A stretch of 64,000 nucleotides of DNA from Sipunculus nudus (GCA_026874595.1 CM049317.1:35432901-35496900); one strand, 5' to 3'. Shown: positions 48,104 through 59,051, numbered from the stretch's first letter. Numbers and translations are program-made. The notes: generated by a model from the sequence alone, not told the origin.

Positions 48104-49565
48104 CTAGAATACGGGTTGTCGACAAGCGACTATGTTTATCCGCCAAAATCAGAGTAGGACGGGTGAAGTGAGGCATGGATTGAGTGGCAAGGGGGAAAAA
48201 GAGTTACATGTGTTACATATTACAATGGATGTCTGCCACGTAAACATGATTGTAGGTCACACCACCTGTTTTTTGAACGAAAAACTATCCAAGATGTTTA
48301 CACATGCAAAGTTTCAGGTGGAAAAGTCAAACCACTGCAGAGATATGAGTGATTTTATCCCACAGCAGACAAACAGATGGACACTGTGCAAAAATGGCTT
48401 TCAGGTGGTGCCACCATTTTTATGTATGTTATAAAGCTATCCAAGGGCTACATTTATGTAAAAACTTTTTCCTGATTGGTCAAACGAGTCCAGAGATATA
48501 AGCATTAATGTCTGCAGCGTGAACGCAAATGAAGCTGGCGCCATCTGTCATAAAATCAAGAAAGCTAACCAGGATGTATAGGCATGCCGAATTACAGGTT
48601 ATTTGGTCAAACCACTGCAGAGATATGAGTAATTTTAACCCAAGGCAGACAAACAGATGGAAGCTGTGCAAAAATGGCTGCAGGTGGCGCCACCATTTTT
48701 AATGTATGTTAAAAAAGCTATCCATGGGCTACATTTGTGTAAAATTTTTTTCCTGATTGTTCAAACGAGTCCTGAGATATAAGCATGGATGTCTACAGCA
48801 TGAATGTGAATGTAGGTGGCGCCACCTGTCATAAAATCAAGTAAGCTATGCGGGATGTATACGCATGCCGAATTTCAGGTAATTTGGTCAAACCACTGCA
48901 GAGATATGAGTGATTTAACCCACGGCAGACAAACTGATGGACGCTGTGCAAAAACGGCTGCAGGTGGCACCACCATTTTTGTGTATGTTATAAAGCTATC
49001 CAAGGGCTACATTTGTGTAATTTTTTTTTTTCCTGATTGGTCAAAAGAGTCCGGAGATATAAGCATGGATGTCTGCAGCGTGAACGTGAATGTAGGTTGC
49101 GCCACCTGTCATAAAATCAAGAAAGCTATCTAGGATGTATACGCATGCCGAATTTCAAGTGAATTAGTCAAACCACTGCAGAGATATGAGTGATTTAATC
49201 CCAAGGCAGATGAACAGATGGACACTGTGCAAACATGGTTGCAGGTTGCGCCACCATGTTTTGTGTATGTTATAAAGCTATCCAAGGGCTACAGTTGTAC
49301 AAATTTTTTTTCGATTGGTCAAACGGTTCCCAAGATATGTGGAATTATTTGTGGAAACAGACGCACAAACGGACGCTGGGCAGAGAGGAAAGGTCAGAGG
49401 TCTAGGCCAATTGGTTAGGCATCAGTTCACTTGTGACCCGTTATTTCGGGTAAGTTTCGGAAAAATCTGTCCAGTAGTCTCAGAGGAATTCTCTGGAAAT
49501 GAACGCGGCAGCAGCGGCGGAACCGGGTCAAAAACATAGTATCCGCAAAACTGCGTTTTGGCGGA
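48104..49565 (-). mobile_element. Non-autonomous Helitron, copy 2
   Basis: Same family and orientation as 29,325-30,699: minus strand TCCGCCAAAAC start at 49,565, CTAG end at 48,104, neighbours A and T. Near its 5' end lies a 30-nt imperfect hairpin (49,539-49,568) in which the terminal sequence pairs with a nearby complement around a TGC loop. The 3' hairpin stem GTCG/CGAC is retained. The interior has four to five roughly 278-bp units with GGTGGCGCCACC or one-base variants. No protein is encoded. It interrupts a DIRS-like element. Confidence 0.8.
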
Positions 49566-50013
49566 TACAATTACAGATAGTGACAGTGATAATCCTTCAT
49601 ATAAACTAAAACTGCAAATCATAGGTCTGCTATTCTAAAAGAGAATGCCGAACTGGTTGAGAATGAATTAATATCTCAGTTCATGGAGGGGCGTCATGTA
49701 CTGGCTGCTGAGCCACCACATATTGTAAGCCTAATAGCAGCAATACCAAAACCAGGTTCAAATGACATTGTATTATATTATTCAGGCAGATGGTAGCCAG
49801 CCTAAGGGTTTTGCTATGAATGACTCTGCTTCTCCACATTCTGTAAGTAATGAAACTATTGACAATGCTGTGCAATTAACTAAACAAGATTGATTACCTA
49901 AGCATCCAGATTGCAACAAGATTTAATGGAAATTCAGGGGACATTCATTATATACTACATGTTTGATTCTAGATTGCCAGTTGGTTTCGATTGGGCATGA
50001 TGGCCAGGCTGGG
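49566..50013 (+). pseudogene. DIRS/Ngaro-like reverse transcriptase, N-terminal part
   Basis: One frame from 49,617 reads 'AILKENAELVENELISQFM', 'PPHIVSLIAAIPKPGSND', then a stop, and 'NDSASPHSVSNETIDNAVQL', the conserved first RT blocks of DIRS-type elements. Near the right edge another frame gives 'MFDSRLPVG', the RLPFG-type motif. A solo LTR with target duplication CTGGG interrupts it at 50,013. Confidence 0.65.
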
Positions 50014-51160
50014 TGTCACCAGAAATCGGTGACAATATGTACGGTGTTTTGTATCATAGTTTAACGAAGTCTGTTCTCTATTGATATTGACGTGAAGCGT
50101 CATCCTAAAGCGTTGACAGGTCTTGATTGTATATATATATATTGTGTATTCTTGTATGGAATCCCATCGGCTATCAGCTGATTTATCCGTGTCACGCATC
50201 GTGTGTAATTATTACATTTGGTATGTGGGTCGCCATGGTGACGCTAACAGTCAAACTAGGTCACATATATCCTTATATGGGACACTTGAGAAATAAGCCA
50301 ATCAGAGAACCGGATCGCCGTATTCTGACGACGATTGTGACGTCAGAGTTCAGGGAGAGACGCTGGAAGCTGCCTTCAGTTGGGTCTTGAAGCTTGAGGT
50401 GGCAGCACGCACGAACGGGAGTAGGAACATTGAAACGCCAGGAACGGCATAGAAGCAAGCTTCTACATGAGGCAAGGACCCAGCTCATGAGAACTCAGCC
50501 GTGCTGCCGACGGAGCTTCGTATTGGTGATAAAGTGAGAGAGCGCGCTCGTCACCTGCCGGCCTAGTTCAGCTTGACCTAGATACATAACCGCCGTAAGC
50601 CGTGAAACCGTTGCTACACGAGCAAGGTCAAGGACTCTAAGCTCTACATAAACAAAGAGCGTTATTGCATGCATGTGAACGTAAACCTACCCGGGTCGCA
50701 GACAAGCAAGATCAGTTGAAGATCGCTAAACTCAGAAAGACTAGATCTATATGGTACTAACCATACGCTAGATTCTACACAAAACAGTAACCAGAGATCT
50801 CTGAAGGAACTGGACTTTATGGTTTTTTTATACAAACCATGGACTCAGTAATTATCCAGTAATTTTAATGTGAAGAACTGTCGTATTGACACATCAACGC
50901 ACACACTCACATTTGTGTCTCTGTAAGTATTGTCTTGAATTATATTTGTGAATTTAACCTGATGTCTCATAGTTTCTATTGATCTGGGTGTATGATGGTC
51001 TGGTATTTAATACACGTCCTTAAAAGAACCTGGAAATGTCACCTGTAATGACCGGGATCTAATTTCTTGATGAGTGAAATCAAGTGGCGAGCGTAAACCC
51101 ATCGTATGGTTTTATAGGATATATCCGTTGTAAAGTTTTCACGTTAAGTTAGGGGTGACA
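50014..51160. mobile_element. Solo LTR, 1,147 bp
   Basis: Begins TGTCACC and ends GGTGACA, the TG...CA inverted termini of retroviral-type LTRs. It is flanked by a 5-bp target duplication CTGGG (50,009-50,013 and 51,161-51,165). Removing the LTR and one duplication copy rejoins one open frame of the DIRS-like RT, independent proof of the insertion. It contains a short TA repeat near 50,130. No internal retroelement genes remain, so it is the product of LTR-LTR recombination. It does not resemble the gypsy LTR at 59,510. Confidence 0.85.
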
Positions 51161-51165
51161 CTGGG

Positions 51166-51845
51166 ATTTACTGGTTTAGTTGTATATCTTGATGACTTTT
51201 TGGTTGAGGAAATATATGAAAAAATGTAAATTAGTGATGAAGTTTTTGTCCAAAAATTCTAGGTCCTTCAAACTAGCTTGCAATATTTAGCTAGGGATCA
51301 TGATTGACACTAAAAGGGGCACCCTTTCTCTTTGTCATGAAAAAAGTTGACAAGTTAAAACATACTCTGCAGCAGAGCACAGTTAGGAAACATGCAACTA
51401 ATCGCCAACATGCCCATGGTCTAAATATCGACATGTGACAATTAATCTGGGCCTGGGTGGATGGGAACCATGCAGGCAGTAGTCCTTCGATCTCAAAAAT
51501 AAAAAACTTGCAGTGATTCCCCAGGAACTCCATTATAAAACCCGTGTTCATGGTGCTTTTCTAACGCAGATGTTGTGAAAGTGCATAAAAAATGTTCAAG
51601 GGTACCCACTTTGTCCGGCGGGCTGGATCAACCCTATTTTGGCAGGAACAAGTAAGTTTTCAGGTGGCAAGCAAGTCCCAGCGAACGTGGCGAAAAGTCA
51701 CCGTAAAGCGACATGATGCATTTGTAGATTATGACAATATCATCTTTGCAAGTGTTCTGGAAATGAACACAAATATAAAGGAGGAAATAACGCAACAACT
51801 GGTGAAGGGGAGCCTTGATGAATTTTGTGAACCAACCGATTAGTG
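51166..51845 (+). pseudogene. DIRS/Ngaro-like RT catalytic box and downstream part
   Basis: Immediately beyond the solo LTR the frame reads 'VVYLDDFLVEEIY', the intact YxDD catalytic box of DIRS-type RTs (51,185-51,196). Then, after stops, comes 'LGIMIDTKRGTLSLCHEK', the usual FLG-x-x-ID segment of the connection domain. The open frame at 51,592-51,843 follows in the position of RNase H but shows no clear RNase H motif. No tyrosine recombinase was recognised in this element. Confidence 0.65.
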
Positions 51846-51849
51846 AATA

Positions 51850-52490
51850 AATTTTTATCCAACAAGTCTTTTCGTTATTTTCATGTTACGTTCTCGGGTT
51901 CTAAAATCCACTAGCACAAACAAATAAACTATTGTTTATACTATCTTAAATAAATGCCATCTTAGTTTGCAAGACTATGAGGTTTTATGGGAACATACAA
52001 CATAAGTTTTGGATCTGTAAATTTAAATTAATCCTTGACCTTGCTCTGCGATCCACCTAGGTCACCAGTGGATTTCTTTGTAGCATGTGTCCTTGACCTT
52101 GCTCAAAGTTTGACCTAGGTCCGCAGTAAATTTATTAATAGCCTTACTATGAGCCAATCAGAAGGGAGTATTCATTTGGCGCAGTATTTGTATTGCTTTG
52201 GGTTATAAGCGGGTCACCATAGCACAAACATCACTTTTCATACTTCCTCGTACTTTCGTACTTTAGTGCTGCCTCGCTTGATTATCCTGAATTCCCCTCA
52301 TCCTGAAATGCTGTGATACTTTTGCTACATCTGAGTTTTGTACTTTGCTCGCTACTCGCATGCAAGCTATGATTGTGACCAGTGAACGGTAGGAACAGGA
52401 GCAGTGCCAGTGGCCTGTGGACTTTGGCGTGTATTCACAATATTCCGGATGAGATCTCTTCTGTTCGAGGCAGCAAGGTAAGCATTTCAG
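51850..52490. other. Stretch with no recognised gene
   Basis: No protein motif recognised. Near 52,475 a good splice-donor-like GCAAG|GTAAGC precedes the SGNH reading by about 25 bases. 'ccttgaccttgctc' is repeated twice near 52,032 and 52,090. Confidence 0.4.
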
Positions 52491-52502
52491 TGTCATTGGA
52501 AA

Positions 52503-53080
52503 ATGGCCAATCGCCCGTTTCTGCTAGATAGAGCCCTTGTTATAGGTGCTTCCAAGATACAAAACCTAGGGGCCACCATGGCGGCAGGTCAGGGACGTTT
52601 GCGACCTAATTTTGGGTTTCCTCAGACCGTCCGTTCTACTACCATTCAGGGCAGAGGCAGTCACACCGTAACTAGTCTTGGAAGCCACCTGGCCCCTTTC
52701 GAGACACTATAACCACAGGTTGTAATCCTTCATGTTAAGGGGAATGATCTGTCCTCCTTTGATGTTAACGGAAAACCAGAGGTAGTGGGAGAAAAAAATG
52801 TGACCTGTGTGAGTTTTTACACGTTATTATGGGCGTTGCTAGAGTTGTTGTAGTGGAATTAAATCCATGGTTTAACCCCTACTGTGGGAGGACCTATCCT
52901 GCCAACTATAATACCCGAGTAAATATCTGTAACCAGTATCCTGACATGGTACTTGCAAAAACATCTTATGCCTCATTATGGCGGCACCAAGGCTTCACTT
53001 GGGGGGCCCACTTGGTCTCTCATGATGGTGTTCATTTTAACGATGTGGATATAAAGCACTTTTACCAGAGTGGGTCTCAT
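52503..53080 (+). pseudogene. SGNH/GDSL hydrolase domain, probably from the DIRS/Ngaro-like element
   Basis: SGNH esterase blocks in order. Block I 'ALVIGASKIQNL' has the catalytic Ser codon at 52,551 but Ala in place of the usual Asp before it. A central beta segment, 'VVILHVKGND', supplies block III with Asn and Asp at 52,743-52,748. 'GAHLVSHDGVHFND' gives block V with Asp 53,024 and His 53,033. An in-frame TAA (52,710-52,712) and a frameshift near 52,825 disrupt it. Such domains are reported in some Ngaro-type and LINE retroelements, where their role is unclear. The position downstream of a DIRS-like RT on the same strand supports the Ngaro link. Confidence 0.6.
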
Positions 53081-53089
53081 TGGAACTCT

Positions 53090-53715
53090 GGGGACGGGGG
53101 GGGGGGGGGTTTCTGGCATGTCCAGTTTGTTCACCCATGTGGTGTTTATTTTGACATCCAAGAGATGTTGCCTGGATTGACTGCACTAAATTTTTCCTTG
53201 CCTCCCCCCCCCCCCCAAAAAAAAAATAATGGGTCGGGGGTAAATTGGGCATAAAATGTACTGTTTACTGTTTATTTATTTAAATGTTGCTATATCACCC
53301 ATGTGGTGTTCATCATGTATCATGACATTTTGTGTGTGGGGGGGGAGGTATGCTATGCTTACCTATGTGAGTGCTCCTTAAGCTGGCCCCCCGATACAGC
53401 ATTTTGTTGCATCATTACATATATATTCAGTATGCTTCTAAGGTTAAATATTCAACTCGTCTGCTATCTAGCACAAATATTTTGTAGGTTTTTCCTTAAA
53501 GGATGCGTATTTCATTTATATCTGATGTATATATCAGTCTTAATCTCTTTTTTTTCATATATATGTTAACACAAATTTTCAAGAATGCTGTGTTGGACAA
53601 AATAAGCATCCGCATAACACCTTTTGATTATATACTTTGTCATAACTTATAAAAATAGAAATTAAAAAAAAACTGTTATAACATTCTGTGGGTTGGATTA
53701 TTTTCTTCCTACCAG
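53090..53715. other. Gag leader and flanking DNA
   Basis: Contains a G run at 53,097-53,109, a C run at 53,205-53,216, and partial repeats of 'cacccatgtggtgttyat' (near 53,131 and 53,295) that resemble the SGNH block V coding segment. The end is 'attattttcttcctaccag' directly before the gypsy Gag ATG, a good splice acceptor. I found no 5' LTR here matching the 3' LTR at 59,510. Confidence 0.5.
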
Positions 53716-55217
53716 ATGAGCACCAGGAGACGTATAGAGACAAGGCGGAAAAGGGCACCTCGTAGCCTTATCGAGGACACTCACGTTGATGCTCCATCCA
53801 GTACGCCAAAAAGGGCCAGGCTTGAAAGGCCATCGCAAACAACAGCTACCAACCCCGATGTACATGACACTCCAGTCTCTTCAACCCCAAATACGAACTG
53901 CAACAACTCAGGTTCACTCAACAAGGAAACAATTGATGCAATTGTCAGTGCTGTTTCCTCCCAAGTTAAAGACACCGTCACTACTGAAGTGGAGAGCATC
54001 CTTGTCAGGAAAGGACTAATCGCACAACCTGAGGACCAGGCAGTAGCAGAGGACCTTGTTCACGAAATCTCAGGTGAGGGCTCCTCTAACACAGGCAGGC
54101 ATGATCATGATGATGACATAATAAATGTCCTTGACAGGGTTGACCCTTCCCATAAAGATGCAATTTGGAAAGATGATTACATAGATCTCTCTAAACATAA
54201 CTGGATTATTCCAAAGGATAAAAAATCTGATAATAAGGATAAGCCAGACTCCCTTAATGAATCAAATATAAATTTCGCGGGCGGGCGGTAAGGCGGGGTC
54301 CGTGGTCCACTCGCACACACACACAAATGGTAAACAATATGCTGCTGACACTTGACAACGGTTTATTCTTTGTCTGCAACAAAGTGGACAAGATCTGAAT
54401 CGACATGTTGTTGATAGCATGACAGGAGGCTGGACTTACATGATGTGCAAACGGGATCGTCAGTAGGGGCACGTCAGCTGCCAAAACCGATCATGAGGAC
54501 TGTATACGAGAATTGATCACTGAGGGGAAATCATCCTTAACAGATCTGCTAGACATTTTCCTGGATAAATTGTCCTCTGACAATATTAACAGATTAATGT
54601 ACAAAATAGAGGATTATCAGAGGAACCCTTCTTCCCCAGAGGGCGCTGGCATGGGTCCTACCCTAGTGTATACAATGTCCCAAAAACCACGCTTACCCAC
54701 ATTTTCTGGTGACCCCCACACAAAAGACACCCCTTTTCGCCAGTGGCGTTACCAAGTTGACTGTCTCTTAGATAACAGAAGTCTATGTTCCAGATTCTGG
54801 TATGGATTAAATGACCTCTTTCAACCAGTGAAAGATGCCTTACGTCCAACTTTAAAATCGGGTACGTCCTTTGAAGTTCTTTTTAGTGCAGCCCGGGAGC
54901 TCGAGGTCGAGTATATGCCTATGATGGTTCCATCAAAACCTTCCCCTTGGGGTGGTAACATTAGGAGACCCAATTTAAAACCCTCTCCAACTTCCCAACA
55001 ACAGTCACTTAGTGAATCTTGCCTAACGAGAGTCGAAACAACCCAAAGCTATACACATAGTAGATCCACTACTCCTGCCTATCGAAAGAGTAACACTACA
55101 GTTTCAGAACAAAATTCGAACCAACCTGAACCAACCATGTTTTGCACCAGGTGTAAACGTAATAACCATTCTGTTCAAGACTGTAGTGCACGTCGTGACG
55201 AGACTGGTAAGCTTTAA
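53716..55217 (+). pseudogene. Ty3/gypsy Gag, interrupted
   Basis: Two frames make up Gag. The first (53,716-54,291) opens at ATG 53,716 with a basic, low-complexity N-terminus and a Glu/Asp-rich tail. The second (from about 54,490 to 55,217) holds the capsid-like segment starting 'MSQKPRLPTFSGDPHTKDTP' and ends with the zinc knuckle CTRCKRNNHSVQDC (Cys-x2-Cys-x4-His-x4-Cys), which packages RNA in this family. An inverted LTR-like piece at 54,284-54,475 lies between them. The capsid is shorter than usual after 'DCLLDNRS', implying a deletion. Described only; not functional as sequenced. Confidence 0.75.
54284..54475 (-). mobile_element. Inverted LTR-like fragment inside Gag
   Basis: The stretch 54,374-54,475, read on the minus strand, closely matches 59,927-60,029 at the end of the gypsy 3' LTR region ('gacgtgcccctactgacgat' onward). 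The match ends at TTGTTGCAG; beyond it this copy continues 'acaaagaataaaccg', whereas the other continues 'gtaggtaaaatt'. It probably inserted as a rearranged LTR piece. Edges are approximate and no target duplication is clear. Confidence 0.6.
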
Positions 55218-55731
55218 ACTCCGGTCCACCTACGCCAGGCAGTGGGAGGACGTAGGTCGGACGCATAGGCCCACTAAACCCAAGGTTATACCTGTTGCTT
55301 TTACTGGGGATGTAGATTGTGTCCCTCTAATATCACAAGGGGTTCCATGTACCGGTTTACTAGACACCGGCTCTTCGGTTACCACTGTGGCTGAAAATTT
55401 CTCCAATCAGTATCTGTCTTCTTTACATTTCCAACAAATATCTGATGTCCTTAACATAGAGGTCGCAGGTGGAAATAAACTTGAATACCTTGGCATTGTT
55501 AAAATAGATTTAAAATTTCCAGGTGTTTTGCACAAAATATTTCCAACTCCCGTACTATTTGTAAAGGATACAGCCTTTAATTCGTTGCACCCTTTTGTTA
55601 TTGGACAAAATGTCCTCAAGCCGTGTGCTCAGATACTTTGCGGTGAGGGGGGCCCTAGGTTCCTCCAGAAGAGTACAATTCCCAATTCCTGGCAGTCAGC
55701 CTTAAAATGCTGTACTTTTTGCGACTGCTAA
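55186..55731 (+). pseudogene. Ty3/gypsy protease region
   Basis: Overlaps the Gag reading by 32 bases in a different frame, consistent with a Gag-Pol frameshift layout or with decay. It carries an intact DTGS active-site block (55,363-55,374) followed by 'FVIGQNVLKP', the expected end of a retropepsin fold. The frame closes at 55,731 before RT begins, so it is separated from the rest of Pol. Confidence 0.7.
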
Positions 55732-55946
55732 ATCTTCTCCAATAGGCCTCGTCACCTCCTTTAGGCAAATAGCTATTCCACCCAATCAGTCCCTTATTGT
55801 AACCAGGTAAAACCCGTGCTTGTACATACGGAAAGATGTTGATTGTAACAGAACCTTACGGTCCTCTTCCAGCGGGATTAGCAGTAGACCCACTATTGAT
55901 GGAGGTAAACTTGTAAAATTGTTCAGAGAAACGATTCGATATAAGA

Positions 55947-56860
55947 ATGTCTAATCTTACAAATGACATTGTCTCAATTCCAGAGAAAACGATCATCTGT
56001 TCGTTGCAAATGGTCTCTGTTGTTCCTTCAGGAAAATCCAGCCTTGAGGCAAACGATAACGTACTTGACCAATTTACCATTGATCCTTCCCTTTCCCTTA
56101 CCGAAAGACAGCAAGTCCTGGACCTGCTGTGGGAGTGGCGAGACATTTTTGCTAAACATGATTTGGATCTTGGGCGCACAGATAAGGTAAAACAGAAAAT
56201 TGTTCTGTCTGACTCTGTCCCTTTCGCGAGGCATATCGACGTATCCCTCCACACCTTTATCAGGAGGTTGGGGATCACATAAGGGAAATGCTTGAATTGG
56301 GGGTGATTAGAGATTGTTGCAGCCCTATCGTTCTAGTCCGAAAGCCAGATGATAAATTACGCTTCTGCATAGACATCGCAAGCTTAAAGCTAAAACTGTC
56401 CATGATGCTTACTCATTACCCCTTAAAGATGACACCCTAGATTTGCTAGTTGGGAATAAATACTTCTCTTCTCTCGATTTGAAAGCGGGGCTGGCAGGTT
56501 GAAGTAGAGGAGGTGGATAAGCCTAAAACCGCATTCACTGCAGGTTCTCTCGGGTTTTCCGAATGGAATATGATGCTGTTCGGTTTAATTAACGCTCCCG
56601 CCACGTTCCAACGCCTAATGCAAAAGACAATGGGTGATCTCCATTTGTCTCAGTGTCTCCTCTATCTTGACAATACTATAGTGTTCAGTTCCACCTTTCA
56701 AGAATGCTTAGATCGACTTAAGGCAGTCTTTAAATGTCTGAAAGAGGCTAGTTTGAAATTGAAACCCAGTAAATATCATTTATTCAAAAAAACAAGTAAA
56801 TTACCTTGGCCATGTTGTTTCAGCTAAAGGAATTCAAACTGACCCCACTAAAATCGAAGC
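55947..56860 (+). pseudogene. Ty3/gypsy reverse transcriptase region
   Basis: Blocks in order across three frames: a pre-RT segment (55,947-56,282), 'PIVLVRKPDDKLRFCID', a frameshifted LDLK-type block near 56,475, then the frame 56,513-56,827 with 'TAFTAGSLGFSEWNMMLFGL', 'NAPATFQRLMQKTMGDL' and 'YLDNTIVFS'. The YxDD catalytic box has Asn instead of the second Asp (codon 56,672-56,674), so even a joined protein would lack a polymerase-site residue. Several shifts and stops. Confidence 0.8.
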
Positions 56861-57645
56861 CTTAGAGAACTGGCCCATTCCATCCTCTGTATCTGAAGTC
56901 CGACGTTTCCTCGGCTTTGCCAGCTTTTACCGAAAGTTTGTGCGCAATTTTGCTCAAATAGCAAGACCCCTCCATGACCTTCTTAAAGGTGAAGGCTCTA
57001 GTAGAAAAAGTCTTGCATCTAAGAAGCGTAAATCCAAAGCACCACATCAAAAGTCCTCCTTGGAGAAACTGATAGAGCTCCTGTGTAAAGCCCCAGTTTT
57101 GGCGTATGCAGACTTTTCTAAGCCTTTTATTTTACATACGGACCCTTCTAGATCTGGCTAAGGGGCGGTTCTATACCAGGAACACAAATCAAAACTGAAA
57201 CCCATTTCTTATACCAGCCGCAGTCTAAACAGGTCTGAGCAGAATTATGCTGCTCACAAAATAGAATTCCTGGCCTTAATTGTGGACAAATTCAAATATT
57301 ACTTGTATGTGGGAACTTTTACTGTCAAGACTGACAATAATCCCCTTTGCTATGTGTTAACCACCTCAAAATTGGATGCCACAGGTCACAGGTGGATGGT
57401 TGCATTAGCTAATTTTGACTTTAAAATAGAATATCGATCTGGGACAAGAAACATTGATGCAGACTTCCTATCCAGGACTTATAATCTTCCTACTACGGGT
57501 GATTCTCTCTCTCCTGGTATTCTGTCTTCAGATATTGTTCAAGCTATCTGCCAATCTCATATGCCCGTATGTACAGGACTACAAAACACCAATCATGACC
57601 CATTTATTCCATTTGTATCCTTAGCCTCCCTTCTATGCCAATAGA
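56861..57645 (+). pseudogene. Ty3/gypsy RNase H region
   Basis: Starts with the thumb/connection region 'RRFLGFASFYRKF' in one frame and continues 'ARPLHDLLKGEG' in the next. RNase H follows with 'FILHTDPSRSG' (first catalytic Asp retained) and a TAA at about 57,159, then 'KIEFLALIVDKFKYYL' and 'FTVKTDNNPLCYVLTTSKL' with the expected Asp. The domain ends 'RNIDADFLSR', the conserved NxxADxLSR motif. Confidence 0.75.
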
Positions 57646-57799
57646 CATAATTCAGGAGCAATCAAAAGATCTTGTCCTTAAAACTGTCATTGAAGCGTTA
57701 AAAAGCGGGAACAAACTTAAGTACCGTAAAGGGGACTCGACTGAGCTGCCACCTATCTAAATTTCTCCTCAATAAAGGTGTCTTAGTTAGAAAACTGAT

Positions 57800-58965
57800 T
57801 GTAGATGACATGGAGACCTTGCAGGTAGTTTTACCTACCACTCTGCGTCAAACAGCTCTCAAGGGGCTCCATGATGATATGGTCATATGGGTCAGACTAG
57901 AACAATAAACCTAGTACAAGATCGTTTCTTTTGGCCTGATATGAACAAACATATCACCGAGTATGTAGCTCAGTGTCCACGATGTGTGAGACGAAAAACT
58001 CCTTCCTGCCAAAGAGTACCTCTTGTAAACATCCAATCCTCAGCCCCTCTAGAAATTTTGTGCATAGATTTCCTATCTCTGGAACCCAGAAAAGGTAACA
58101 TTGAAAACATAATAGAGGTTACCGATCATTTTACTTAGTTTGCCAGGACATTCCCATGTAAAAGCCAAAAAGCAAAACCAACCGCTCAACTGTTATGGGA
58201 TAATTTTATCTGTACCTACGGATTTCCCCAAAGAATCCATTCTGATCAGGGGCGAAATTTTGAAAGCAAAGTTATCAAAGATTTGTGCACTCTAGTTGGT
58301 ATCGAAAAGTCGCACACTAGTCCCTACCATCCCATGGGCAATGGGCAGTGCGAGCACTTCAACCGCATGCTATTGGATATGTTAGGCTGTTTAGAACCTA
58401 ATCAAAAGAAAGATTGGAAACTCTTTGTTAATTCTGTAATCCATGCCTATAACTGCACCAGACATCAGACCACCGGCTATTCTCCCTTTTCTTAATGTAT
58501 GGGAGACACCCCAGGTTACCCGTAGATGTTCTTTTGGGCTAGACCATGATCAAAGACCAAATATGGCCAACTATGATAAATATGTTCAATCAATCAGGGA
58601 AACGCTTAAGAATGCCTATCGCAAAGCCCAGCAACATTCGTTAGCTGAGCAGAAGCGGCACAAGGCCCGATATGATCGCAAGGCGAAAAGCACTCAAGTA
58701 AATATTGGAGACAAAGTTTTAGTAAGAAAATTGCACTTAATTGTAAAACAAAAATTGGCCAACCTGTGGGTGCCCCCCGTATATGTCATTATCGACCAAC
58801 CAAATGCTGATATTCCAGTATATAAAGTTCTGAAAGATGGCTTGTCCGATCGAACTCTCCATAGGAACTTGCTATTGCTAATTAACCATTTCCCACTTGA
58901 TACTGACACTTCTCCAGACACTGATCCAGGTACAAAAATGCTTCTTAGGCATCTAAGATCCTAAC
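57800..58965 (+). pseudogene. Ty3/gypsy integrase region
   Basis: The HHCC zinc-binding domain is split by a frameshift near 57,880 and ends 'CPRCVRRKT'. The catalytic core keeps all three acidic residues: Asp 58,067, Asp 58,244 and Glu 58,352, with 35 residues between the last two. It is cut by TAG at 58,136-58,138 and by further shifts near 58,495. The C-terminal frame 58,443-58,964 contains 'KARYDRKAKSTQVNIGDKVL' and a GPY/F-like beta barrel. Motif retention with multiple breaks suggests fairly recent inactivation. Confidence 0.8.
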
Positions 58966-59051
58966 CTGAGATCAAGGGAATTGATGAGAAAGGAGAGGAA
59001 GAAAGTCTGGATGAGGATGATTAAACCTTTACCCCTATCATAACAGCTCCA

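Noticed and set aside
50930-51130. LTR plus primer-binding site of a full retroelement ('aagtggcgagcgtaaaccc')
   Set aside because: The stretch lies inside the solo LTR defined by TGTCACC...GGTGACA and CTGGG duplications; no Gag follows.
53090-53110. Gly-rich protein segment in the SGNH frame
   Set aside because: Caused by a G homopolymer run; probably low-complexity or sequencing artefact.
54254-54484. 76-codon minus-strand frame
   Set aside because: Shadow of the inverted LTR-like fragment; no coding signature.
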